Shown here: positions 1 to 5,194 of the stretch, piece by piece
Layout of the letters: every line of letters starts with the position of its first letter
How positions within the stretch are numbered: position 1 is the stretch's first letter
From: Deltaproteobacteria bacterium
GTDB lineage: Bacteria > Desulfobacterota_B > Binatia > Binatales > Binataceae
Direction: 5' to 3'
DNA length: 5,194 bases
Assembly (NCBI GenBank): GCA_021827465.1
Contig: JAKAVX010000238.1
Coordinates: forward strand, 1-5,194
The notes under the pieces: model-generated
Database searches by the model: none
The model's input: only the letters and a program-made list of their open reading frames with translations
Told to the model about the DNA's origin: nothing
Translations under genes and position numbers: made by a program

Positions 1-495
1 CCGCGGAACTTCGGACTCGATCCGGAGGAAATCGAACGGCGATGCGCCGAGGTGTTGCGCGCCGTGGGACTGGAGGACGAACGCGGGAGCAATCCCTTTT
101 TACTCAGCAAGGGCCAGCGCCAGCGGCTTGCCGTCGCGAGCGTGCTGGTACTCAGGCCGAAGGTGCTCATCCTGGACGAGCCGACCACGGGGCTCGACTA
201 CCGGGAACAGCGCCGGATGATGAAACTCGTCGCCGAGCTTAACGAATCGGGCGTCGCGATCGTGATGATCACGCATACTCCGTGGCTGGTCGCGGAATAC
301 GCGCGGCGCGTGGTGCTGATGCGCGGCGGGCGCAGAATCTTCGACGGCGGCGTGCGCGAGTTCTTCGCCCATGACGCGATGCTTCAGGCGTCGTCGTTCC
401 GTGCGCCGGAGGTGACCGCGCTTTCGCGCCGCTTCGGCACCGTCGCGCTGACGGCGGAAGAGATGGCGGCCTGGCTCAAAGGGCAGGGCGGATGA
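1..495 (+). CDS. ECF transporter ATPase subunit (EcfA/CbiO-like), 5' truncated by window edge
   Basis: This is the C-terminal part (164 residues) of an ABC ATPase that powers uptake by an energy-coupling factor transporter at the cytoplasmic face of the membrane. The reading frame is open from base 1, so the start lies upstream, and the Walker A and Q-loop regions are missing for that reason. Visible in order, numbered from base 1: PRNFGL at 1-6, the region that follows the Q-loop in ECF ATPases; ABC signature LSKGQ at 35-39; Walker B with Asp59-Glu60 inside LDEPTTGLD; and the H-loop His92 in MITH. The signature has Lys where LSGGQ has Gly, a tolerated variant in this family. The C-terminus (ALTAEEMAAWL) resembles ECF ATPases, including the second half of fused double-ATPase forms, so the full protein could carry one or two nucleotide-binding domains. 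The stop overlaps the ecfT start (ATGA), which indicates translational coupling. The ATPase call is certain; the ECF subtype rests mainly on the neighbour. Confidence 0.9.
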   Translation, partial: PRNFGLDPEEIERRCAEVLRAVGLEDERGSNPFLLSKGQRQRLAVASVLVLRPKVLILDEPTTGLDYREQRRMMKLVAELNESGVAIVMITHTPWLVAEYARRVVLMRGGRRIFDGGVREFFAHDAMLQASSFRAPEVTALSRRFGTVALTAEEMAAWLKGQGG

Positions 496-1277
496 AGACC
501 ACGCTTTATATCGAGCGCGACTCGTTCGTCCATCGGCTCCATCCGACGGTCAAGGTCTTCGGCCTGTTCGCCGTGTTCTGGTCTATCTACTGGGTGGACA
601 ATCCGCTCGCGCTGATGCCGCTTGCGCTGATCCTTCTTGGGGTCGCGGTCGCGATGGGCGCGCTCGAGAACGTGTATCGGTTCCGATGGTTCTTCATCCT
701 GATAATCGTGCCGACGATGCTTACCTGGATGCTGTTTTACCGGGTGGGCAAGCCGCTGATTCATATTCCGCTCTTTCACGTGAGCAAGGCGTCGCTGATG
801 TTCGGGTTTGGGCGCGGGCTCAAGGTCGGAGAGCTGGTGCTGGCCTCGGTGCTGTTTCTCTCGGGCACCAAGGTCGAGGAGTTGGCGGTCGGGCTTTCGC
901 GCCTTGGACTTCCGTACCGGCTCGGCTTTACGATAACGCTCGCGTTCCGCCTCGTGCCGCTGTTCATGGAATCCGCTCTGACCGTCGTGGACGCGCAGCG
1001 CCTTCGCGGTTACGACTTCGACGCCGGCGGCGCGTTCGAGCGCATCCGGCGCTACGTTCCGGTAGTGGTGCCGGTCTTCATGGGGGCGCTTCGCAAGGCG
1101 AACAACATGGCGATGGCGCTGGAGGCGCGCGGCTTCGGCGCAATCCATCGTCCGACCAGCTTTGTCGAGTACCGGATGCGCCCGCGCGACGCCGTCGCGT
1201 TCGCGCTTCTGATCGCGCTCGGCGCCGCGTGGTTCATGGTTTATTACAGCGGCCTCGGCGCGATTCCGGCCGGCTAG
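492..1277 (+). CDS. ecfT: ECF transporter transmembrane coupling subunit (EcfT/CbiQ family)
   Basis: This 261-residue membrane protein is the EcfT scaffold that links the two ATPases to a substrate-binding S component for vitamin or transition-metal uptake. Hydrophobic segments lie at about residues 22-57, 66-83, 112-124, 144-160, 188-199 and 234-252, consistent with the multi-helix EcfT fold. The two coupling-helix motifs typical of the family are visible: AQRLRG at 168-173 and ALEARG at 209-214; the first has Leu where an ARG-type motif usually has Ala. The length is normal for the family. The ATG lies inside the ATPase stop (ATGA), with the purine-rich GGGCAGGGCGG just upstream, so the start is well supported. 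No S component is present in the window, so the transported substrate cannot be named; the S gene may be upstream of base 1 or elsewhere. The symbol is given by family only. Confidence 0.9.
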   Translation: MKTTLYIERDSFVHRLHPTVKVFGLFAVFWSIYWVDNPLALMPLALILLGVAVAMGALENVYRFRWFFILIIVPTMLTWMLFYRVGKPLIHIPLFHVSKASLMFGFGRGLKVGELVLASVLFLSGTKVEELAVGLSRLGLPYRLGFTITLAFRLVPLFMESALTVVDAQRLRGYDFDAGGAFERIRRYVPVVVPVFMGALRKANNMAMALEARGFGAIHRPTSFVEYRMRPRDAVAFALLIALGAAWFMVYYSGLGAIPAG

Positions 1278-1303
1278 GGGCTATCGCTTGGCGCTCTCGC
1301 GGC

Positions 1304-1331
1304 TTGGGAGGTCGGCGCGATGCGTGCTAAT
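1304..1331 (+). promoter_or_regulatory. Weak sigma70-like promoter candidate upstream of the YciI-like gene
   Basis: TTGGGA (1304-1309) and GCTAAT (1326-1331) are separated by 16 bases and each match four of six bases of the bacterial -35 and -10 consensus. The -10 lies in the most AT-rich spot of the gap and inside the 1321-1340 palindrome, as expected for a repressible promoter. The predicted transcript would start near 1338, about 35 bases before the ATG at 1372. This is motif matching only; promoter consensus in the host lineage is unknown. Confidence 0.3.
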
Positions 1332-1340
1332 TAGGACGCA
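1321..1340. promoter_or_regulatory. 20-bp near-perfect palindrome, candidate operator
   Basis: The sequence TGCGTGCTAATTAGGACGCA reads the same on both strands except for one mismatched pair (G at 1326 opposite G at 1335), so 18 of 20 bases are symmetric around a CTAATTAG core. It sits between the ecfT stop and the YciI-like start and overlaps the -10 candidate. This geometry fits binding of a dimeric helix-turn-helix repressor such as a TetR, MarR or GntR type. I do not recognise the motif as a known regulator's site, and no regulator gene is in the window. An RNA hairpin reading is less likely: the outer stem is only five pairs with a ten-base loop and no U-tract. Confidence 0.5.
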
Positions 1341-1371
1341 CCCGAAAGCTTTCCCGGACAGGCCTTTACCT

Positions 1372-1644
1372 ATGCTCTTTGTGATTATCGGACATGACGG
1401 TCCCGACGGAGCGCGGCTTCGTCCCGGGCTGCGCCCCGCGCATCTCGACAACCTCCGCCCGCTCGCCGAGCGCGGCAAAGTGGCGATTGCGGGCCCTTTC
1501 GCTGACGGAAGCGGCAGCCTCATTATCGTGGACATGGACAGCGAAGCGGAGGCGATCGCGTTCGCCGAGAGCGATCCGTACGTCATCGGAGGCGTGTTCA
1601 ACCGGGTTGAGGTCAAGCCCTTCCGCAAGGTATTTCCCGAATAG
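1372..1644 (+). CDS. YciI-like small protein (DGPD variant)
   Basis: This 90-residue cytosolic protein belongs to the YciI-like family, ferredoxin-like alpha/beta proteins related in fold to muconolactone isomerase and of mostly unknown function. Recognisable features are the N-terminal strand MLFVIIGHDGPDG, the conserved helix R21-P-A-H24-L with the family His, the strand VAIAGPFADG (37-46), a second strand GSLIIVDM (48-55), and the ESDPY motif (66-70) whose Asp68 is a conserved active-site candidate. The family's usual length is 90-100 residues. The frame stays open upstream to a TTG at 1288, but that extension does not look like YciI and would run through the palindrome, so ATG 1372 is chosen. 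The ribosome site is weak (GGACAGG at 1356-1362). The gene is 94 bases from ecfT and 61 bases from the CoA-transferase genes, so it may lead the downstream transcript. Its substrate is unknown. Confidence 0.82.
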   Translation: MLFVIIGHDGPDGARLRPGLRPAHLDNLRPLAERGKVAIAGPFADGSGSLIIVDMDSEAEAIAFAESDPYVIGGVFNRVEVKPFRKVFPE

Positions 1645-1651
1645 TGTCAAC

Positions 1652-1665
1652 CGCCGGACGCGGCG
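1652..1665 (+). other. Short GC hairpin between YciI-like and CoA-transferase genes
   Basis: CGCCG (1652-1656) and CGGCG (1661-1665) form a perfect five-pair stem with a four-base loop, eight bases after the YciI-like stop. No U-tract follows (AAAGG instead), so it does not look like an intrinsic terminator. It could mark a weak transcript boundary or be chance in GC-rich DNA. Confidence 0.2.
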
Positions 1666-1705
1666 AAAGGTCTGATGCCGTGTCCGCCCGGAACATGGAG
1701 TATCG

Positions 1706-2914
1706 ATGGCAGGCGCATTATCGGACTTGAAGATCGTTGAGCTGGGCGAGCTGGTCTCGGCCCCGTACGCCTCGAAGCTGATGGCCGACATGGGCGCGGA
1801 GGTGATCAAAATCGAGCGCCCCGGGATCGGCGACCGATCGCGAACGCGCGGTCCGTTTCCCCGCGACGAGGCGCATCCCGGGAAAAGCGGCCTCTTCCTT
1901 TATCTCAACACCAACAAGCTCGGCGTCACGCTCGACGTCGCGACGTCCGAGGGCTTCGGCCTCTTCGAGCGGCTTGTCGCCGACGCCGATATCCTGATCC
2001 ATAACGTGATCCCGCCCGAGATGGACCGCGTGGGGCTCACCTACGAGCGGCTCGCCAAGGTGAATCCGGGGCTTATCATGACCTCGATAACGCCGTGGGG
2101 CCTGAGCGGTCCGTATCGCAACTGGCGCGCCGAGGATCTCACGGTCTGGACGGCGGGCGGGGTGTGCGTCCTCAACGGCGGCGGCCCCGAGCATCCCGAA
2201 CTTCCTCCGCTCAAGACCTTCGGCCATCAGTCGGGCTACCAGGGCGGAGTGTACGGCGCGTTGGCCACGATGGGCGCGCTGATGGCGCGGCTGCGCGACG
2301 GCGAGGGTCAGCATGTCGAGGTCTCGCAGCAGGAGACGGTCGCGTCGATGCTCGAAATGACATTCGAGTACTGGCCGTACATGAAAACGGTCGCGACCCG
2401 GCTCGGAGCGAAGCCGATTGCGCCGGTCGAAACGATGGAAGCCAAGGACGGCTACATCTACATCTGCTGTATCGAAGACCATCAGTGGGACCGGCTGGTC
2501 GAAGTGATGGGAAGCCCCGAATGGGCCAGGGAGGACATCTTCGCCGACCGTTTCAAGCGCGCCGCAAGCTGGGACGCGCTCAAGGTCTTCCTCGGCGAAT
2601 ACGTAAGCCAGCAGACCGTGCTCGGGCTTTACGAGGCGGCGCAGGCGAAAAGAATCCCGCTCGCACCCGTCTCCACGATGGGCGACTTGCTGAACAGCGA
2701 GCATCTGAAGGCGCGCGGCTTCTTCGTCGAAATCGCGCAGCCGGTCGCGGGCACGCACAAGTATCCCGGCGCGCCGCTCAAGTACGAGAAGACGCCGTGG
2801 GAGATCCGCCGTCCCGCGCCGACGCTCGGACAGCATAACGAAGAGATCTTCGGCGCGCGGCTCGGACTCGACAAGGCACCGCTCGGCGAGCTCAGGAGAA
2901 AGGGTGTCATCTGA
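1706..2914 (+). CDS. Class III (CaiB/BaiF) CoA-transferase family protein, catalytic Asp replaced by Gly; likely non-catalytic subunit
   Basis: This 402-residue cytosolic protein has the full CaiB/BaiF (formyl-CoA transferase-type) architecture, usually about 400 residues. An N-terminal Rossmann part carries LSDLKIVELGELVSAPYASK and the block LMADMGAEVIKIE (25-37). Then come YLNTNKLGVTLD (66-77), GPYRNWR (136-142), the catalytic-loop region at 166-185, GEGQHVEVSQ (199-208), and the C-terminal APTLGQHNEE (371-380). Members move CoA from a donor thioester to a carboxylic acid through an aspartyl-CoA intermediate. The residue at the aspartate position is Gly177 (codon GGC at 2234-2236), in HQSGYQGG. 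Its spacing to GEGQ is identical to that of Asp176 in the next gene, so a classical aspartyl intermediate is not possible here. The best explanation is a partner subunit to the next gene, whose ATG shares one base with this stop. GGAG at 1697-1700, five bases before the ATG, supports the start. Family call is certain; substrate and subunit role are inferred. Confidence 0.92.
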   Translation: MAGALSDLKIVELGELVSAPYASKLMADMGAEVIKIERPGIGDRSRTRGPFPRDEAHPGKSGLFLYLNTNKLGVTLDVATSEGFGLFERLVADADILIHNVIPPEMDRVGLTYERLAKVNPGLIMTSITPWGLSGPYRNWRAEDLTVWTAGGVCVLNGGGPEHPELPPLKTFGHQSGYQGGVYGALATMGALMARLRDGEGQHVEVSQQETVASMLEMTFEYWPYMKTVATRLGAKPIAPVETMEAKDGYIYICCIEDHQWDRLVEVMGSPEWAREDIFADRFKRAASWDALKVFLGEYVSQQTVLGLYEAAQAKRIPLAPVSTMGDLLNSEHLKARGFFVEIAQPVAGTHKYPGAPLKYEKTPWEIRRPAPTLGQHNEEIFGARLGLDKAPLGELRRKGVI

Positions 2915-4161
2915 TGGCGAAGAAGCTGCCGCTTGAAGGAATCAGGATCGCCGACTTCACCTGGGTGTGGGCCGGCCCGTTTTGCACGCTTCAGCTTGCC
3001 CATCTGGGCGCTGAAGTGATCCGTATCGAAACCAGAACCCGTCCGTGCGTCACGCGGATGCTCCCGCCGTGGCCCGACGGCAAGTTCACCAACCCGAATT
3101 GCTCCGGGTACTTCAACCAGTACAACCAGGGCAAGAAGTCGCTCACGCTCAACTTCAAGTATCCCGAGGCCCACGAGGTCGCGCGCCGTCTTATCAAGGC
3201 GAGCGACGTCGTAATCAACAATTTCGCCGCGGGCGTGATGGAGCGCATGGGCTTCGGTTATTCCGAGGTCAAGAAGATCAAGCCCGACATCGTGATGGTC
3301 TCGCTTACCGGCTACGGCGACACCGGCCCGTACCGGGATTACGTCGCCTACGGTCCGGCGCAGGTGCCGCTTTCGGGGCTCTCCTCGCTGACGGGATACA
3401 AGGATTGGCCTCCGATGCATGCGGGATTCAGCTACGCCGATCCCAATGCGGGAGCGCACGGCGCGATGGCGGTGCTGATGGCGCTGTACCATCGCGCGCG
3501 TACCGGCGAGGGCCAGTACGTCGAGATGAGCCAGTGGGAGTGCGCGATCGATCTGCTTGCCGAAGGAACGCTCGAATACTCGATGAACGGGCGCGAGCCC
3601 GTGCGAAACGGCAATCGCGATTTCCAGATGGCGCCGCACGGCAACTTCAAATGCCTCGACTGGCCCGAAAAGATCGCGGGCCTGACCATCGACAGCTGGA
3701 TCTCGGTCGTATGCGCCGACGACGCGGAGTGGGCGCGCCTCGCGCGCGCGGTCGGACGACCGGAACTCGCCGAGGACGCGCGCTTCAAGACCCTCGCCGC
3801 GCGCAAGAGCAACGAGGACGAAGTCGAGGCGATCGTAACTGCGTGGACCTCGACGCGCGACGCCAAATCCGCCGTCGAGGAGCTGCAGGCGGCGGGCGTG
3901 GCCGCCGGTGTAGTCGCGGATGCCCGCTATCTCTCCGGGGACCCGAACCTAACCGCACGCAAATATTTCGTTTTCAAGGAGCATCCCGAAGTCGGCGTGA
4001 AGCAGCATTGCGGAATCCCGTGGCGGATGAGTGCGACGCCGTGCGAGGTCCGTTCCGCCGCGCCGACCATGGGGCAGCATACCGACGAAGTGCTGCTGAA
4101 CACGCTCGGCTATAGCCGCGCTGAAGTGGACGAACTCAAAAAGAAGCACGCGCTCGATTGA
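2914..4161 (+). CDS. Class III (CaiB/BaiF) CoA-transferase family protein with intact catalytic Asp
   Basis: This 415-residue cytosolic enzyme is a second CaiB/BaiF CoA-transferase, clearly divergent from its upstream neighbour. Visible blocks are LEGIRIADFTWVWAGPFCT (7-25), LGAEVIRIET (31-40), a longer segment with SGYFNQYNQGKKSLTLN (64-80), TGYGDTGPYRDY (132-143), the catalytic region FSYADPNAG with Asp176 (codon GAT at 3439-3441), GEGQYVEMSQWE (198-209), and APTMGQHTDEV (383-393). Asp176 is the expected nucleophile that carries CoA as a mixed anhydride or thioester during transfer. The ATG at 2914 overlaps the previous stop by one base (TGATG), with AGGAG and AAGGG upstream, which suggests coupled synthesis in equal amounts. 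The WVWAGP and NQYNQGK blocks are common in CaiB-like and BbsF-like branches acting on organic acids, but the acid cannot be deduced. An alpha-methylacyl-CoA racemase shares this fold and is less likely given the paired arrangement. Confidence 0.93.
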   Translation: MAKKLPLEGIRIADFTWVWAGPFCTLQLAHLGAEVIRIETRTRPCVTRMLPPWPDGKFTNPNCSGYFNQYNQGKKSLTLNFKYPEAHEVARRLIKASDVVINNFAAGVMERMGFGYSEVKKIKPDIVMVSLTGYGDTGPYRDYVAYGPAQVPLSGLSSLTGYKDWPPMHAGFSYADPNAGAHGAMAVLMALYHRARTGEGQYVEMSQWECAIDLLAEGTLEYSMNGREPVRNGNRDFQMAPHGNFKCLDWPEKIAGLTIDSWISVVCADDAEWARLARAVGRPELAEDARFKTLAARKSNEDEVEAIVTAWTSTRDAKSAVEELQAAGVAAGVVADARYLSGDPNLTARKYFVFKEHPEVGVKQHCGIPWRMSATPCEVRSAAPTMGQHTDEVLLNTLGYSRAEVDELKKKHALD

Positions 4162-4177
4162 ACCCGGGCGCGTGATT

Positions 4178-4182
4178 GGGAG
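4178..4182 (+). promoter_or_regulatory. Ribosome binding site that decides the SMP-30-like start
   Basis: GGGAG lies seven bases before ATG 4190. The in-frame alternative GTG at 4172 has no comparable site at the right distance, and the GGGAG would then fall inside its coding sequence. This favours the ATG at 4190 and removes six non-conserved residues (VIGSEA). Confidence 0.65.
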
Positions 4183-4189
4183 TGAGGCG

Positions 4190-5032
4190 ATGAAAACGCT
4201 CGAAGTCCTGCTCGACCATCTTATGTTTCCCGAGGGGCCGCGATGGCATGAGGGAAGGCTCTACTTCTCCGACATGCACGCGCACAGGGTGATGACCGTC
4301 GATCTCAACGGCGCCACGAGCGTCGTCTGCGAGGTTCCCAACTGGCCGTCCGGCCTCGGATGGATGCCGGACGGGCGGATGCTGGTCGTCTCGATGACCG
4401 ACCGCAAGCTGATGCGGCTCGAGGCGGCCGGACTCAAGGTCCACGCCGATCTGAGCGCGCTTGCGGCGTTCCATTGCAATGACATGGTCGTTGACGGCAA
4501 GGGCCGCGCCTACGTCGGCAACTTCGGCTACAACCTCTACACCAACGAGCCGCAAAAGCCCGCGGAACTCGTGATGGTGACGCCGGCGGGCGCGGCGAGC
4601 GTCGTCGCGCGCGACCTGATGTTCCCCAACGGCGCGGTTATCACGCCCGACGGGCGCACGCTTATCGTCGGCGAGTCGATGGGCCATCGGCTGACCGCGT
4701 TCGATATCCAGGGCGACGGCTCGCTCGCCAATCGCCGCGTATGGGCCGAGCTTGGCGAGGGCGTGCCCGACGGAATCGCCCTCGACGCCGAGGGCGCCAT
4801 CTGGGTCGCCTCGCCGTTCAGCAACGAGACGCTTCGCGTGTTCGAGGGCGGGCGTATCGCCGAGCGGATCAAGACCAGCCAGTTGTCGATCGCATGCGCG
4901 CTCGGCGGTCCCGATCGCCGCACGCTCTTCATCCTGACCGCGCCGACGGTCGATCCCGACGAGTGCCGCGCGAATCCGGCGTCGCGCATCGAAATCACGC
5001 GGGTTGAAGCGCCCGGCGCCGGCTGGCCATAG
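4190..5032 (+). CDS. SMP-30/gluconolactonase/LRE-like beta-propeller hydrolase
   Basis: This 280-residue protein belongs to the SMP-30/gluconolactonase family, six-bladed beta-propellers that use a divalent metal to hydrolyse lactones or esters. Residues matching the family's metal and substrate ligands are all present: Glu15 in FPEGPRW, Asn97 in HCNDMVVDGKGRAYVGN, Asn147 in FPNGAVITPDG, and Asp194 in VPDGIALDAEGAIWVA. These correspond in spacing to Glu18, Asn103, Asn154 and Asp204 of human SMP-30. The repeated D-G-R/K/E-G-x-x-(Y/W/L) turns mark the propeller blades. Length is typical for the bacterial family. No signal peptide is visible, so it is probably cytosolic. It starts 28 bases after the second CoA-transferase, in the same direction, so co-transcription is likely. 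In that context it may open a lactone intermediate of the same catabolic route, but the family's substrates are diverse and that role is inference. Start at 4190 is chosen on the ribosome site. Confidence 0.9.
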   Translation: MKTLEVLLDHLMFPEGPRWHEGRLYFSDMHAHRVMTVDLNGATSVVCEVPNWPSGLGWMPDGRMLVVSMTDRKLMRLEAAGLKVHADLSALAAFHCNDMVVDGKGRAYVGNFGYNLYTNEPQKPAELVMVTPAGAASVVARDLMFPNGAVITPDGRTLIVGESMGHRLTAFDIQGDGSLANRRVWAELGEGVPDGIALDAEGAIWVASPFSNETLRVFEGGRIAERIKTSQLSIACALGGPDRRTLFILTAPTVDPDECRANPASRIEITRVEAPGAGWP

Positions 5033-5046
5033 AACGAAGCCGGTTT

Positions 5047-5072
5047 CCGCCTTCCCGGCGGCCCCGCAGGGG
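5047..5072 (+). terminator. Two adjacent GC-rich hairpins after the SMP-30-like gene, possible transcript end
   Basis: CCGCC (5047-5051) pairs with GGCGG (5057-5061) around a five-base loop. Directly after it, CCCC (5062-5065) pairs with GGGG (5069-5072) around GCA. An alternative pairing, GCCGG (5039-5043) with CCGGC (5055-5059), would compete with the first stem. The position, 14 to 40 bases after the stop, fits the end of a transcript, but there is no U-run, so it is not a standard intrinsic terminator. Low confidence. Confidence 0.3.
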
Positions 5073-5074
5073 TG

Positions 5075-5103
5075 ATGCAAGCGGTGGCGCGCTTCTCTAA
5101 ACT
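5075..5103 (+). promoter_or_regulatory. Weak promoter candidate for the gene starting at 5125
   Basis: ATGCAA (5075-5080) and TAAACT (5098-5103) are 17 bases apart. The -10 candidate matches four of six consensus bases and the -35 candidate only three. It sits after the hairpins and 21 bases before the next start codon, a sensible place for a promoter. Motif matching only. Confidence 0.25.
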
Positions 5104-5124
5104 GTCTTCAGAGGGACAGGGCGG

Positions 5125-5194
5125 ATGGATGCAGCCGGCAAAAGCGAAGTCTTCAAGGAAAGGCGAAGGCGTTTTCTTGCCGCGATAGGCGAGG
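5125..5194 (+). CDS. Start of a gene cut by the window edge, probable Xaa-Pro aminopeptidase (PepP-like)
   Basis: Only 23 codons are visible, open to the end of the window: MDAAGKSEV followed by FKERRRRFLAAIGE. The pattern F-x-x-R-R-x-x-(L/F)-x-x-x-(I/M) at the very N-terminus is what opens the AMP_N domain of bacterial aminopeptidase P, metallopeptidases that remove an N-terminal residue preceding proline. The metal-binding domain would lie beyond the window. GAGGGA at 5111-5116 is an acceptable ribosome site eight bases before the ATG. The 92-base gap, hairpins and promoter-like sequence before it suggest it is not part of the CoA-transferase operon. The coding start is fairly secure; the product is a guess from a short stretch. 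Confidence 0.55.
   Translation, partial: MDAAGKSEVFKERRRRFLAAIGE

Noticed and set aside
384..1148. Long minus-strand open frame (254 codons) opposite ecfA and ecfT
   Set aside because: Its translation is rich in Arg, His, Asp and Pro with no recognisable motif and no membrane or domain pattern. It is antisense to two well-supported ECF genes and follows from GC-rich codon bias.
1288..1371. N-terminal extension of the YciI-like protein from TTG 1288
   Set aside because: The extra 28 residues do not fit the family, whose N-terminus begins at MLFVII, and they would make the operator-like palindrome coding.
1934..1947. Perfect 14-bp palindrome GACGTCGCGACGTC
   Set aside because: It lies inside conserved coding sequence (the LDVATS region of the first CoA-transferase) and is built from GC-rich codons. 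No reason to see it as a regulatory site.
1718..2836. Long minus-strand open frame (372 codons) opposite the first CoA-transferase
   Set aside because: It mirrors nearly the whole of a clearly conserved gene, and its composition is Arg/His/Asp-heavy without domains. It is a shadow frame.
2629..3639. Minus-strand open frame (336 codons) spanning the junction of the two CoA-transferases
   Set aside because: It crosses two conserved genes, its composition is biased, and no family resemblance is seen.
3739..3756. GC-alternating run (CGCGCGCG) as a possible repeat or Z-DNA tract
   Set aside because: It is short and encodes ordinary residues (LARAVGR) in the second CoA-transferase; codon bias explains it.
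3045..4115. Plus-strand alternative frame of 356 codons inside the second CoA-transferase
   Set aside because: Its product is dominated by Arg, Gly and Ala and overlaps a full-length conserved enzyme. It is a frame-shifted shadow with no domain.
4136..5080. Minus-strand open frame (314 codons) opposite the SMP-30-like gene
   Set aside because: The plus-strand SMP-30 motifs and metal ligands are complete; the antisense translation has no recognisable motif.

Overview
The window is GC-rich (clearly above 60% by eye) and densely coding on the + strand only, with short intergenic gaps and frequent start/stop overlaps. Gene content and codon use suggest a high-GC environmental bacterium, for example a Binatota-, Rokubacteria- or Desulfobacterota-like soil or subsurface lineage. 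That placement is an impression from gene content; no marker gene is present to prove it. There are no RNA genes, CRISPR arrays, insertion sequences or att sites that I can see.

Layout. (1) Bases 1-1277 hold the end of an energy-coupling factor (ECF) vitamin or metal transporter operon. It consists of the C-terminal part of an ATPase subunit (EcfA/CbiO type, cut by the window edge) and a complete transmembrane coupling subunit EcfT, joined by an ATGA overlap. The substrate-binding S component is not in the window. (2) Bases 1278-1371 form an intergenic region with a striking 20-bp near-palindrome (18 of 20 bases symmetric) and a weak promoter-like pair. It looks like an operator/promoter for what follows. 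(3) Bases 1372-1644 encode a small YciI-like protein. (4) Bases 1706-5032 form a probable operon: two tandem class III (CaiB/BaiF) CoA-transferase genes overlapping by one base, then an SMP-30/gluconolactonase-like beta-propeller hydrolase 28 bases downstream. (5) Bases 5033-5124 hold GC-rich hairpins and a weak promoter-like sequence. From 5125 the first 23 codons of another gene are visible; they resemble the N-terminus of an Xaa-Pro aminopeptidase.

The most interesting point is in the CoA-transferase pair. The two proteins align without gaps from the catalytic position to the conserved GEGQ motif. Where the second protein has the family's catalytic aspartate (Asp176), the first has glycine (Gly177). 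With the translational overlap, this suggests a heteromeric CoA-transferase with one catalytic and one non-catalytic subunit, possibly analogous to two-subunit enzymes such as BbsEF. Working model (inference): the transferase activates an organic acid as its CoA thioester, and the SMP-30-like enzyme opens a lactone or hydrolyses an ester in the same pathway. The substrate cannot be read from the sequence.
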